This document shows positions 9,485 to 17,757 of a DNA stretch of 64,000 bases, one piece after another. Numbering within the stretch: the first letter of the stretch is position 1; every line of letters begins with the position of its first letter. Both the position numbers and the translations under genes were made by a program. The notes under the pieces were generated by a model that saw only the letters and a program-made list of their open reading frames with translations, made no database searches and was not told the origin of the DNA. This DNA is from Rhizobium leguminosarum (GTDB taxonomy: Bacteria; Pseudomonadota; Alphaproteobacteria; Rhizobiales; Rhizobiaceae), in contig NZ_CP025012.1 of the NCBI RefSeq assembly GCF_002953715.1, positions 3,100,001 through 3,164,000 of the forward strand. The letters are read 5' to 3'.

Positions 9485-9616
9485 TCACTGAGCGGAAAGC
9501 AGGAGGCAATCCCGGCCACGTTTTTCGAGAATCGCCGCAACCTTCCTGTCATCCGGAGAGCCGTCGACCTTCAATTCCTGTTGCGAACCCTTGACCCAGG
9601 GCGGCCATTCCCGCAT
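9485..9616 (-). CDS. Possible small protein, 43 residues
   Basis: A short open frame, MREWPPWVKGSQQ to the end LLLSAQ, lies between clpS and ychF on the clpS strand, too short for routine gene calling. Its composition looks protein-like, with charged residues alternating with a C-terminal helix KVAAILEKRGRD. There is no good Shine-Dalgarno site before the ATG. I do not recognise it. It could equally be chance. Confidence 0.25.
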   Translation of the reverse strand: MREWPPWVKGSQQELKVDGSPDDRKVAAILEKRGRDCLLLSAQ

Positions 9617-9653
9617 AGGCAGGGCAAAGTTACAAATAGATATGGATCAAGCC

Positions 9654-10757
9654 ATGGGCTTCAAATGCGGTATCGTCGGGCTGCCGAATGTCGGCAAATC
9701 GACCCTCTTCAACGCGCTCACCAAGACGGCCGCCGCACAGGCGGCGAACTATCCCTTCTGCACCATCGAGCCGAACACCGGTGAAGTCGCCGTTCCCGAT
9801 CCGCGCATGCGCAAGCTTGCCGACATCGCCAAGTCCAAGGAACTGATCCCGACCCGCATCTCCTTCGTCGATATCGCCGGCCTGGTGCGCGGCGCCTCGA
9901 AGGGTGAAGGCCTCGGCAACCAGTTCCTCGCCAATATCCGCGAGGTCGATGCTATCGTGCATGTGTTGCGCTGCTTCGAAGACAGCGACATCACGCATGT
10001 CGAGGGCCGCATCAATCCTGTCGCCGATGCCGAGACGATCGAGACCGAGCTGATGCTCGCCGACCTCGAAAGCCTGGAGCGCCGCACCGAGCAGACGCGC
10101 AAGCGCGCCACCGGTAAGGACAAGGATTCGGTAGCTATGCTGCCGATCATGGAAGCCTCGCTGAAGCTGCTCAACGAAGGCAAGCCGGTGCGCACGCTGC
10201 TATCGACGCTCGATGCCGAGGAGATCGTCATCCTCAAGAGCCTCAATCTTCTGACGTCGCATCCGGTGCTTTACGTCTGCAACGTCGCCGAAGGCGATGC
10301 TTCGACCGGCAATGAATTCACCGAAGCCGTCGCCGTCATGGCGAAAGAACAAGGTGCCGAAACCATCACCATCTCGGCGGCGATCGAGGCTGAGGTCGCC
10401 CAGCTTCCCGAAGAGGAAGCCAAGGAATTCCTCTCCGCCCTCGACCTTGACGAGTCGGGCCTCGACCGACTGATCCGCGCCGGCTACAAGCTGCTCCACC
10501 TCATCACCTATTTCACTGTCGGCCCGAAGGAAACGCGCGCCTGGACGATCGAGCGCGGCACTAAGGCGCCGCAGGCCGCCGGCGTCATCCATTCGGATTT
10601 CGAGCGCGGTTTCATCCGCGCCAATACCATCGCCTATGACGACTACATCAAGTACAACGGCGAAGTCGGCGCCAAGGATGCCGGCAAGGCGCGCGACGAA
10701 GGCAAGGAATACGTCGTCCAGGACGGCGACGTCATCCATTTCCGCTTCAATACCTAA
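9654..10757 (+). CDS. ychF: Redox-regulated ATPase YchF (Obg family)
   Basis: A 367-residue ribosome-associated P-loop ATPase. The P-loop is GLPNVGKST (residues 8-16), followed by the switch region [11 protein letters not shown], the DIAGLV motif, a helical insert with many charged residues, and a C-terminal TGS domain (from about [13 protein letters not shown] to VIHFRFNT). The start at 9654 (MGFKCGIVG) gives the family length; earlier in-frame starts add an unconserved tail. The TAA stop is also the first bases of a RIME-like repeat. Confidence 0.97.
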   Translation: MGFKCGIVGLPNVGKSTLFNALTKTAAAQAANYPFCTIEPNTGEVAVPDPRMRKLADIAKSKELIPTRISFVDIAGLVRGASKGEGLGNQFLANIREVDAIVHVLRCFEDSDITHVEGRINPVADAETIETELMLADLESLERRTEQTRKRATGKDKDSVAMLPIMEASLKLLNEGKPVRTLLSTLDAEEIVILKSLNLLTSHPVLYVCNVAEGDASTGNEFTEAVAVMAKEQGAETITISAAIEAEVAQLPEEEAKEFLSALDLDESGLDRLIRAGYKLLHLITYFTVGPKETRAWTIERGTKAPQAAGVIHSDFERGFIRANTIAYDDYIKYNGEVGAKDAGKARDEGKEYVVQDGDVIHFRFNT

Positions 10758-10882
10758 AGCAATTCCAGGAAAAGTGCGAAGCGGTTTTCCCAGGCAAAGC
10801 GCGAAGCAATTTTGCCGGGAATTGCGGGAAAACAAAAGGTTAGAACGATTCTGCGCTTCCATGAAAAGCTGAACCGCTCTAA
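10755..10882. repeat. RIME-like element, type A, with internal duplication
   Basis: The same two-palindrome design as 1765-1868, starting in the ychF stop codon with aaagcaattccagg and ending accgctctaa. Relative to the others it carries an extra segment (caggcaaagcgcgaagcaattttgccggg) that looks like a diverged partial copy of the first palindrome. Confidence 0.75.
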
Positions 10883-10951
10883 CCGGAAACCGCTGCTATC
10901 CCAACCAATGCTTGTCGCCCAAACCGTTCAGCGAATTGGGCGACATAAGTT

Positions 10952-12049
10952 TTACGGGGTCGCCGCTAAGACAGCAGGTGGCAGTCTTTGCGAAATGGCG
11001 GCCGGCAGCGCCCGCAGCACGATGCGGCGCAGCGGCATCCAGCCCGTTCCGATGATGAGCACGATCGCCCCAACGACGATCAGCGTCGTGAAGATATAGG
11101 TATCGACCGTCGCGCTCCCCTGCCGGAAAATGCCGTAGATCGCAAAACCGAGCGACAAAAGCCCCGATGTGACGAAGGCCCGCCGGTCGATGACGAGGCC
11201 GACCAGCATCAGCACCGCCACGCTGATGACGACGACCGGCGTCTTGATCGACACCGTCTGGGCAACATCGAGCAAATTGCCGTCGAACGAAATCAGCAGT
11301 CGTACGCTGAAGAGCAGCGCCGGGGCCGCACCGAGGTGAAGCCAGAAGGCGACGTCGGAGCGTGTCGTCCGGCGCAACCGATCACCGATGTCGAAATAGA
11401 GCGCCGTCGCAAACAGCCCGAGCGCGCAAATGAGGGCGACGATCGCCAGCACGATGGGATGGTTGCCGAAAAACGCAGGATCGCCGCTCGCCCATTGCAC
11501 GAGCCGCAAAAGCAGGGTGAGGACGAGTGCCAGGGCCGACATGATGCAGAGCGCCAACGCCAACGGCACGCGATAGCGGGCATAGTAGAGGCCGAGAATG
11601 ATCGGGAAGCCGGCGGCGAACTGCGTCATGTCCGCCCCGATGTCATTAAAGAAGGCTGTTCCCGGCTTGAAGAAGAAGGACATCAGCAGGAATGTCCAGC
11701 AGAACAGCGCAATCGTCAGGCTGACGGCCGGCAGGGCAAGCCGCTGGCGGCGCACCAGGATTTCCGAAAGCACGATGATTGCAGGCAGCACGGCATAAAG
11801 TGCGGCAAGCCCCCAGAGGCCGCCGAGCGCCACGACGACACCGATGGTGATGAGCACATCGTGGAAGCCGCGCACGAAGCGCGGCGTTTCGGTATCCGAC
11901 CATGCCTGCCCCTCGGCTGCGATTGCCGGCTGCGCTTCGGTGACGGCCACGCCGCGCTCGATGAGAAACGGCAGAAGCCGCCCACCGGCCTCCGGCGAGA
12001 TCAGCTCTTGGCGCACAGCCTCATCGAGTATCGACCTTAGTTCCGTCAT
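10952..12049 (-). CDS. DUF2157 domain membrane protein
   Basis: A 365-residue integral membrane protein. The N-terminal region of about 60 residues (ELRSILDEAVRQELISPEAGGRLLPFL) is the soluble DUF2157 helix, followed by about ten hydrophobic segments separated by short loops. GGGGAGATAAACCGGC precedes the ATG. Function is unknown for the family. It is divergent from the MaoC pair. Confidence 0.85.
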   Translation of the reverse strand: MTELRSILDEAVRQELISPEAGGRLLPFLIERGVAVTEAQPAIAAEGQAWSDTETPRFVRGFHDVLITIGVVVALGGLWGLAALYAVLPAIIVLSEILVRRQRLALPAVSLTIALFCWTFLLMSFFFKPGTAFFNDIGADMTQFAAGFPIILGLYYARYRVPLALALCIMSALALVLTLLLRLVQWASGDPAFFGNHPIVLAIVALICALGLFATALYFDIGDRLRRTTRSDVAFWLHLGAAPALLFSVRLLISFDGNLLDVAQTVSIKTPVVVISVAVLMLVGLVIDRRAFVTSGLLSLGFAIYGIFRQGSATVDTYIFTTLIVVGAIVLIIGTGWMPLRRIVLRALPAAISQRLPPAVLAATP

Positions 12050-12130
12050 GCCGGTTTATCTCCCCGGAATCATTGAGCCCGCGCGGATGCTATTGTAAGC
12101 ATTGTGCCCTGGATATGGCGGGAGGAGCGA

Positions 12131-12622
12131 ATGTCGGCAGAAAAGCTTTCCTTCGAGGATTTCCAGCCCGGCCGCTGCTTCTCGCTCGGCCCAAAGCTGG
12201 TGACCACCGAGGAAATCATTGAGTTCGCAAGCGAATTCGACCCGCAGCCGATGCATCTCGATGAGGCTGCTGGTCGCGCCAGCATTCTCGGCGGGCTTGC
12301 CGCTTCCGGCTGGCATACCTCTTCGATGTTCATGCGCATGATGGCCGAGAGCTATGTGCTGCATTCGCTCTGCGAGGGTGCGCCGGGCGTCGATCTGATG
12401 GAATGGCGAAAGCCGGTGCTTGCCGGCGACACGCTGTCGGGCCGCTCGACCGTGCTCGAAGCCCGGCCGATGCGCTCGCGCCCCGGCATGGGCATCGTCA
12501 AGTTTCGCCACGAGGTGGAAAACCAGCGCGGCGAACTCGTCTGCGTCTCGGAGAACTCGGTCATGTTCGGCATGCGCGTCCGGCCCGCAGATATCGGCAT
12601 AAGCCCGGAGACATCTGCATGA
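12131..12622 (+). CDS. MaoC-like hot-dog dehydratase, first of a pair
   Basis: A 163-residue R-hydratase/MaoC-type hot-dog protein. The start at 12131 follows GGGAGGAG closely; an upstream ATG at 12104 lacks a site. The catalytic segment FASEFDPQPMHLDEAAG contains the Asp and His of the R-hydratase signature, followed by GGLAASGWHTSSMFMRM. Members hydrate enoyl-CoA or act on related thioesters. It overlaps the next gene by 4 bp (ATGA), so the two are translated together and may form a heterodimer. Confidence 0.9.
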   Translation: MSAEKLSFEDFQPGRCFSLGPKLVTTEEIIEFASEFDPQPMHLDEAAGRASILGGLAASGWHTSSMFMRMMAESYVLHSLCEGAPGVDLMEWRKPVLAGDTLSGRSTVLEARPMRSRPGMGIVKFRHEVENQRGELVCVSENSVMFGMRVRPADIGISPETSA

Positions 12623-13086
12623 GGATGTCCGAGCTTTACGCAGTTGGCGAAAAGGCCGAGATCGGCAGCTACACCTTTACCGAGGAAAACGTCATCCGCT
12701 TCGCGACGCGCTACGATCCGCAGCGTTTTCACGTCGACAAAGAAGCCGCCAAAGACACCCTCTTCGGTGGCCTCTGCGCCTCGGGCTGGCACACCACCGC
12801 CGCCTGGATGCGGACCTTCCTCGCCTTTTGGGAAAAGCAGAGCGCCGCACTCGCACAAAACGGCCTGACGTCGCCGAACCTCGGCCCGTCACCCGGCTTC
12901 CAGAAACTGCAATGGCTGCGGCCAGTCTTCGTCGGCGACGTCGTCACCTATTCCGTCGCCTTCCTCTCCAGCCGAGCGCTCGCGTCGCGACCGGGCTGGC
13001 ACCTCAACACCATCCTCTGCGAGGGGGTCAATCAAAACAGCGATCCCGTTATCCGCTTCGAAAGCGGCGTGCTCGAATTCGACTGA
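12619..13086 (+). CDS. MaoC-like hot-dog dehydratase, second of a pair
   Basis: A 155-residue paralogue of the gene before it, with FATRYDPQRFHVDKEAA and LFGGLCASGWHTTAAWMR aligned to the first copy, so the Asp/His pair is kept. The ATG at 12619 overlaps the previous TGA (ATGA); an alternative ATG lies at 12625. Insert differences in the middle, including a hydrophobic helix with WMRTFLAFWEKQ, distinguish it from its partner. It is convergent with apt. Confidence 0.9.
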   Translation: MRMSELYAVGEKAEIGSYTFTEENVIRFATRYDPQRFHVDKEAAKDTLFGGLCASGWHTTAAWMRTFLAFWEKQSAALAQNGLTSPNLGPSPGFQKLQWLRPVFVGDVVTYSVAFLSSRALASRPGWHLNTILCEGVNQNSDPVIRFESGVLEFD

Positions 13087-13110
13087 CACTGCAGGCAGGA
13101 GGACGAAGGC

Positions 13111-13653
13111 TCAGTGGCCGGAGAATTCGACCAGCGTGTGCACGACGACGCCGAGCTCTTCCAGCTTCCTGCGGCCGCCAAGGTCCGGCAGGTCGATGAC
13201 GAAGCAGGCGCCGACCACTTCCGCGCCGATCTGGCGTAGCAGTTTCGTCGCGCCGACCGCCGTGCCGCCGGTGGCGATCAGGTCGTCGACCAGGATCACC
13301 TTCTCACCGGGCTGGACAGCATCGCGATGCATCTCCATCTCATCGACGCCATATTCCAGGCTGTAGGCGATGCGCACGGTCTCGTGCGGCAGCTTGCCTT
13401 TCTTGCGGATCGGTACGAAGCCTGAGGAAAGCTGGTGTGCCACCGCGCCGCCGAGGATGAAGCCGCGCGCCTCCATGCCGGCGATCTTGTCGATCTTCGT
13501 GCCCGCATAGGGCTGCACGAGTTCGTCGACCGCCCGGCGGAAAGCCCGAGGGTTTCCGAGCAGCGTGGTGATGTCACGGAAAATGATGCCGGGCTTGGGA
13601 TAGTCGGGAATGGAGCGGATGCTGGCTGCGAGCTCCGAAGTCGTATTGTTCAT
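13111..13653 (-). CDS. apt: Adenine phosphoribosyltransferase
   Basis: It salvages adenine to AMP using PRPP. The product is 180 residues, starting [23 protein letters not shown], the family's usual start; an upstream in-frame ATG at 13722 is not conserved. [19 protein letters not shown] and the PRPP loop [14 protein letters not shown] are all present. The gene is separated from petABC by the pet terminator, so it is a single-gene unit. Confidence 0.97.
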   Translation of the reverse strand: MNNTTSELAASIRSIPDYPKPGIIFRDITTLLGNPRAFRRAVDELVQPYAGTKIDKIAGMEARGFILGGAVAHQLSSGFVPIRKKGKLPHETVRIAYSLEYGVDEMEMHRDAVQPGEKVILVDDLIATGGTAVGATKLLRQIGAEVVGACFVIDLPDLGGRRKLEELGVVVHTLVEFSGH

Positions 13654-13715
13654 GGAAAATCCATATCTGCGAACGCATGAAATTGGCCGCACCCTATCAA
13701 TTGCCAAGGGCGGAA

Positions 13716-13747
13716 CCAACAAAAAAGGCGGCCCGTAGGCCGCCTTT
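13716..13747 (-). terminator. Terminator of petABC
   Basis: A perfect 10-bp stem (aaaggcggcc with ggccgccttt) and a 4-nt loop are followed on the minus strand by a run of six T. It lies just past the petC stop and before the apt start region. Confidence 0.92.
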
Positions 13748-13768
13748 CGAAATCCGGCGGGGAACCGC

Positions 13769-14653
13769 TCAGTGTTCCTTATTGGCGTAGACCGAGCGCT
13801 TCGTCAGGTAGATCAGCACCGTGAAGATCGCCAGGAAGATCATGACCATGAAGCCGGTGCGCTTGCGCTCCTCAAGATGCGGCTCTGCGGCCCACATCAG
13901 GAAGGCGGAGACGTCCCTCGAATACTGGTCGACCGTCGCCGGCGCGCCATCGTCATAGGTCACCTGCCCGTCGGAGAGCGGCTTCGGCATGGCAAGGACG
14001 GCTGCAGCGTGGAAATAAGGGTTGTAATGTGAGCCCTGCGCCACCTGGAAGCCGGCTGGCGGCTCTTCATAGCCGGTCAGCAGCGCGTGGATGTAATCCG
14101 GGCCACCTTCCTGATACTGCGTGAAGATGTCGAAGACGAATTGCGGGAAACCGCGCTCGACCTCGCGGGCCTTGGCGATCAGTGAAAAGTCAGGCGGAGC
14201 CGCACCGTTGTTGGAAGCAGCAGCGGCCTCCGCATTGGGGAAAGGCGCCGGGAAGTGATCGGAAGGGACGGCCTTGCGGGTAAACATCTCGCCGGCGGCG
14301 TTCGGGCCGTCCTGAACTTCGTAATTCGCGGCAAAAGCCTTTACCTGCGCCTCGGAATAACCGAGCTCGTCGAGCATGCGGAAAGGCACGAGGTTCATCG
14401 AGTGGCAGGCGGAACAGACTTCGGTGTAGACCTTGAGGCCACGCTGAAGCTGGCCCTTGTCGTAATGACCGAACGGACCGGCGAAAGTCCATTCCTCCTC
14501 CTTCGGCTCCTTCAGCGGATAGTGCGGCGTCTCACTTTCCGCGTGATGGGCAGGAGCCGCGCCGTTGGCGGGCGTCGCCTCCTGGGCCAGCACGGCACTG
14601 CCGAGACTGGCAGCGAATGCGAACGAGAGAATGCTTGTAACAAGCGTTTTCAT
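13769..14653 (-). CDS. petC: Cytochrome c1 of the bc1 complex
   Basis: The haem c1 subunit of ubiquinol-cytochrome c reductase, exported and anchored by its C-terminus. Starting at 14653 (MKTLVTSIL) gives 294 residues with a Sec signal peptide cleaved near LAQE; upstream sequence in the same frame is antisense-like composition within petB. The haem motif CSACH is at residues 80-84. The distal Met ligand lies in the MPKPL segment. A C-terminal anchor ([16 protein letters not shown]) precedes [10 protein letters not shown]. It is the last gene of petABC; its 5' region overlaps nothing but follows petB after about 25 bp. Confidence 0.96.
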   Translation of the reverse strand: MKTLVTSILSFAFAASLGSAVLAQEATPANGAAPAHHAESETPHYPLKEPKEEEWTFAGPFGHYDKGQLQRGLKVYTEVCSACHSMNLVPFRMLDELGYSEAQVKAFAANYEVQDGPNAAGEMFTRKAVPSDHFPAPFPNAEAAAASNNGAAPPDFSLIAKAREVERGFPQFVFDIFTQYQEGGPDYIHALLTGYEEPPAGFQVAQGSHYNPYFHAAAVLAMPKPLSDGQVTYDDGAPATVDQYSRDVSAFLMWAAEPHLEERKRTGFMVMIFLAIFTVLIYLTKRSVYANKEH

Positions 14654-14678
14654 ATTTCTATTCCCTTCCGTCGCTCGC

Positions 14679-15947
14679 TTATGCTTTGACCGCTGCGGTC
14701 TTGTTGCGCTTTTCGAGCACCGCTTCAGTGATCGAGTTCGGGATGCGGCGCGGTGTTTCCACCAGGCCGAGAACCGGCATCGCGACCAGGAAGAAAGCGA
14801 AGTAGAGGAGTGTGCAGATCTGCGAGATCGTGGTGAACAAGCCTTCCGCCGGCTGCGAGCCGAGCCAGCCGAGGATGATCGCATTGATCACGAACAGCCA
14901 GTAGAACAGCTTGTACCAGGGGCGGTAGACGGCGGAACGGACCTTCGAGGTATCGAGCCATGGCAGGAAGAACAGCACGATGATCGCGCCGAACATCACA
15001 AGCACGCCGCCGAGCTTGGAGTCGATCGGGCCGACGTTAAAGGTGATCGAACGCAGCATCGCGTAGAACGGCAGGAAGTACCATTCCGGAACGATGTGGG
15101 CCGGCGTCTTCAACGGGTCGGCCGGGATGTAGTTGTCGGCGTGGCCGAGGAAGTTCGGCAGGTAGAAGACGAAATAGGCATAGACCAGCAGGAAGACAGA
15201 AACGCCGAGCGCATCCTTCATCGTCGCATAGGGCGTGAAGCGCACCGTGTCGGTCTTCGTCTTGATCTCGATGCCCGTCGGGTTGGTCTGGCCGACAACG
15301 TGCAGCGCCCAGATGTGCAGGACGACGACGCCGGCGATCATGAAGGGCAGCAGGTAGTGAAGCGAGAAGAAGCGGTTCAGCGTCGGCTGGTCGACGGCGA
15401 AGCCGCCGAGCAGGAACTGCTGCACCCACTCGCCGACCAGCGGGAAGGCCGAGAAGAAGCCGGTAATAACGGTCGCACCCCAGAAGGACATCTGGCCCCA
15501 GGGCAGAACGTAGCCCATGAAGCCGGTCGCCATCATCAGCAGGTAAATGACCACGCCGAGAATCCAGAGGATTTCGCGTGGCGCCTTGTAGGAGCCGTAA
15601 TAGAGGCCGCGGGCGATGTGCAGGTAGACCGCCACGAAGAAGAAGGAGGCGCCGTTGGCATGCATGTAGCGCAACAGCCAGCCGTGGTTGACGTCGCGCA
15701 TGATCTTTTCAACGGAGTTGAAAGCCAGCGTCGTATCGGAAGCGTAGTGCATGGCGAGCGTGATACCCGTCAGGATCTGCACCACCAGCATGACGGCGAG
15801 CATGGCGCCGAAGGTGTAGGCATAGTTCAGGTTACGCGGAACCGGAAAGGCGATGAAGCTGTCATAGACCATGCGCGGCAACGGAAGGCGCGCATCGACC
15901 CATTTCTCGAGGCCGGTTGATGGCTCGTAGCTGGAATGGCCACTCAT
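14679..15947 (-). CDS. petB: Cytochrome b of the bc1 complex
   Basis: A 422-residue membrane subunit with two b-type haems. The four haem-ligand histidines sit in the TM helices (ALAMHYAS and RYMHANGAS in the first pair of regions, with SLHYLLPF and [10 protein letters not shown] later). The Qo-site [10 protein letters not shown] motif is present. The start MSGHSSYEP is preceded by a short gap from petA (14 bp), so the genes are cotranscribed. Function is secure from family knowledge. Confidence 0.97.
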   Translation of the reverse strand: MSGHSSYEPSTGLEKWVDARLPLPRMVYDSFIAFPVPRNLNYAYTFGAMLAVMLVVQILTGITLAMHYASDTTLAFNSVEKIMRDVNHGWLLRYMHANGASFFFVAVYLHIARGLYYGSYKAPREILWILGVVIYLLMMATGFMGYVLPWGQMSFWGATVITGFFSAFPLVGEWVQQFLLGGFAVDQPTLNRFFSLHYLLPFMIAGVVVLHIWALHVVGQTNPTGIEIKTKTDTVRFTPYATMKDALGVSVFLLVYAYFVFYLPNFLGHADNYIPADPLKTPAHIVPEWYFLPFYAMLRSITFNVGPIDSKLGGVLVMFGAIIVLFFLPWLDTSKVRSAVYRPWYKLFYWLFVINAIILGWLGSQPAEGLFTTISQICTLLYFAFFLVAMPVLGLVETPRRIPNSITEAVLEKRNKTAAVKA

Positions 15948-15961
15948 TAATCAGTCTCCCC

Positions 15962-16540
15962 TCAACCGATCTTGATCTTGGTATCGGACAAAAATGAAAA
16001 GGTCGGAATCGCCAGGTTCTGCGGCGCAGGACCCTTACGAATGCGGCCGGCCGTGTCGTAGACCGAGCCATGGCAGGGACAGAACCAACCATTATATTCG
16101 CCGGCCTGGCCGAGCGGCACGCAACCGAGATGTGTGCAAGTGCCGATCATGACGATCCAGTTTTCCTTGCCCTTGCCGCCCGAACGGTCAACACCCGTTG
16201 CCTGAGCGTCAACAGGAAGGTTTGCATTGCGCGCGATCGGATCCTTGAGGTCCGACAGCGGAACATCGGCTGCGGCCGTTACTTCTTCCGGGGTGCGGTT
16301 TCGGATGAAGATCGGCTTGCCGCGCCATTTGACTGTCAGCGACATGCCTGGCTCGAGGCTGGCAACGTCGACTTCGATGGAGGCGAGTGCGAGCGTCGAA
16401 GCATCAGGACGCATCTGATCTATGAACGGCCAAGCGACTGTAACGGCGCCGACGGCGCCTGCCATACCAGTGGTGAGATAAAGGAAATCACGGCGAGTGG
16501 GTTCGCCCATGCCCTCGCTTGTCGTTTCGTGTTCGCTCAC
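15962..16540 (-). CDS. petA: Rieske iron-sulfur subunit of the bc1 complex
   Basis: The 2Fe-2S subunit of ubiquinol-cytochrome c reductase. I choose a GTG start at 16540, because AGAGGA lies 8 nt upstream and the product is then 192 residues, the family's usual size; an ATG at 16549 sits right against that site. The twin-arginine segment TRRDF (residues 15-19) is followed by a single membrane helix. The cluster ligands are CTHLGC (C135, H137, C140) and CPCHGS (C154, C156, H157). It is the first gene of petABC. Confidence 0.96.
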   Translation of the reverse strand: MSEHETTSEGMGEPTRRDFLYLTTGMAGAVGAVTVAWPFIDQMRPDASTLALASIEVDVASLEPGMSLTVKWRGKPIFIRNRTPEEVTAAADVPLSDLKDPIARNANLPVDAQATGVDRSGGKGKENWIVMIGTCTHLGCVPLGQAGEYNGWFCPCHGSVYDTAGRIRKGPAPQNLAIPTFSFLSDTKIKIG

Positions 16541-16824
16541 GGCTAACATCCTCTGCGCAATTTTCGCGGAATTCCGCCCTGCCCCCTCTACCGGCGAATC
16601 TCTCTGGACACAATTCGGCCATAGATTCCCCGGCAATCCGGCGCGTTCTATGCTTGATCGCAAATTATGTCCAGCCTTGGCAAGGGGATGAGGGCACAAT
16701 GTCGCGGGAAATTTCGGATGAATTTTTTAAGGCAAACACGCGCCTGCCATTATGTTGCATTGCAACAAAAATGCCCCCGTGATAGGCGCAGTCGCAGCCA
16801 TGCCAGCGAGCCGGACCGGAGCGG

Positions 16825-17757
16825 ATGAGAGACACGATTTTTTGCGTATTCAGCGTCCTCACGACGCTCGTTCTCGCCATCGTCTCCCTGCGATACGTCA
16901 CCGATTTCTATCTGCTGTCTTTCTTTTACAGCTTCCAGGTCCATCTGGCGGTAGCCGGCGCTGTGGCCTCGGTCGCTGCCCTTCTCGTCAAGCGGCACTG
17001 GTATGCGCTGCTGATCCTCGCAGTGTCGGTAGTCCTTGCCGTCCACGGTGTCGTGATGATGCGCGAATTCGTCGAGCCGGCTGTCGAGGAGAGCCGTCCC
17101 GCCCTCTTCAGGCTGATGTCCTTCAATATCGAGAACGATAATTTCGCAAACGGCCCTGACATCGCCGATATGGTCATTGCCTCAGGCGCCGACGTCGTCA
17201 GCATCCTGGAGGCCGAACCGCTGCTGTCGGAACTGCCGCGGTTGGTGAAGATCTATCCCTATTACATCGGCTGCGGTGTCGGCATGGAGCAATGCGATAC
17301 GCTGGTGCTGTCGAAGCGTCCGCTGATCGAACCCCGTATCCGCAATCTCGGCCTGCTCTGGCGCAACAGGCTGACGATCTCGACGATCGATTTCGATGGC
17401 CAGAAGGTCAATTTCCTCGCCGCACATCTGACCAAACCTTATTACGACGAATTCCACGGCCTGGAAATCGAGGATCTCACAGAGATCATTCCCTCCCTTT
17501 CGGGACCGCTCGTCCTTGCCGGCGATTTCAATACGTCGATTCTGGCGCCCGACGTGCAGTATCTCATGCGCAGCCAGGGCTTGGGCACGGTATCGCTGGA
17601 GCCCGCGACATGGCCGATCCGCGCCGGTGCTTTCGGCATTCCGATCGATCATATCTTTACCCGGGCGCCGCTGCGGCTGAAATCGGTTCGCCGCATCGAG
17701 AACGGCTTCGGATCAAACCATTTTGGCCTCATGGCGGAATTCGTCGTCGACCCTTGA
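16825..17757 (+). CDS. Membrane-anchored endonuclease/exonuclease/phosphatase family protein
   Basis: 310 residues: about three N-terminal membrane segments (about 1-80), then an EEP-fold domain. Motifs: MSFNIENDN (metal-binding Asn), EAEPLLS (Glu), LAAHLTKP, LAGDFNT, and a closing SNHFGLMA (His). Such proteins cleave phosphodiesters of nucleic acids or lipids; the substrate here is unknown. The active site would sit on one face of the membrane. Its last 45 bp overlap the end of the convergent ABC exporter gene. Confidence 0.88.
   Translation: MRDTIFCVFSVLTTLVLAIVSLRYVTDFYLLSFFYSFQVHLAVAGAVASVAALLVKRHWYALLILAVSVVLAVHGVVMMREFVEPAVEESRPALFRLMSFNIENDNFANGPDIADMVIASGADVVSILEAEPLLSELPRLVKIYPYYIGCGVGMEQCDTLVLSKRPLIEPRIRNLGLLWRNRLTISTIDFDGQKVNFLAAHLTKPYYDEFHGLEIEDLTEIIPSLSGPLVLAGDFNTSILAPDVQYLMRSQGLGTVSLEPATWPIRAGAFGIPIDHIFTRAPLRLKSVRRIENGFGSNHFGLMAEFVVDP

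Noticed and set aside
10988..12040. A 350-codon plus-strand frame opposite the DUF2157 gene
   Set aside because: Charged shadow of a membrane protein gene, typical of antisense frames.
14565..15920. A 451-codon plus-strand frame opposite petB and petC
   Set aside because: Antisense to secure cytochrome genes, low-complexity and charge-biased.
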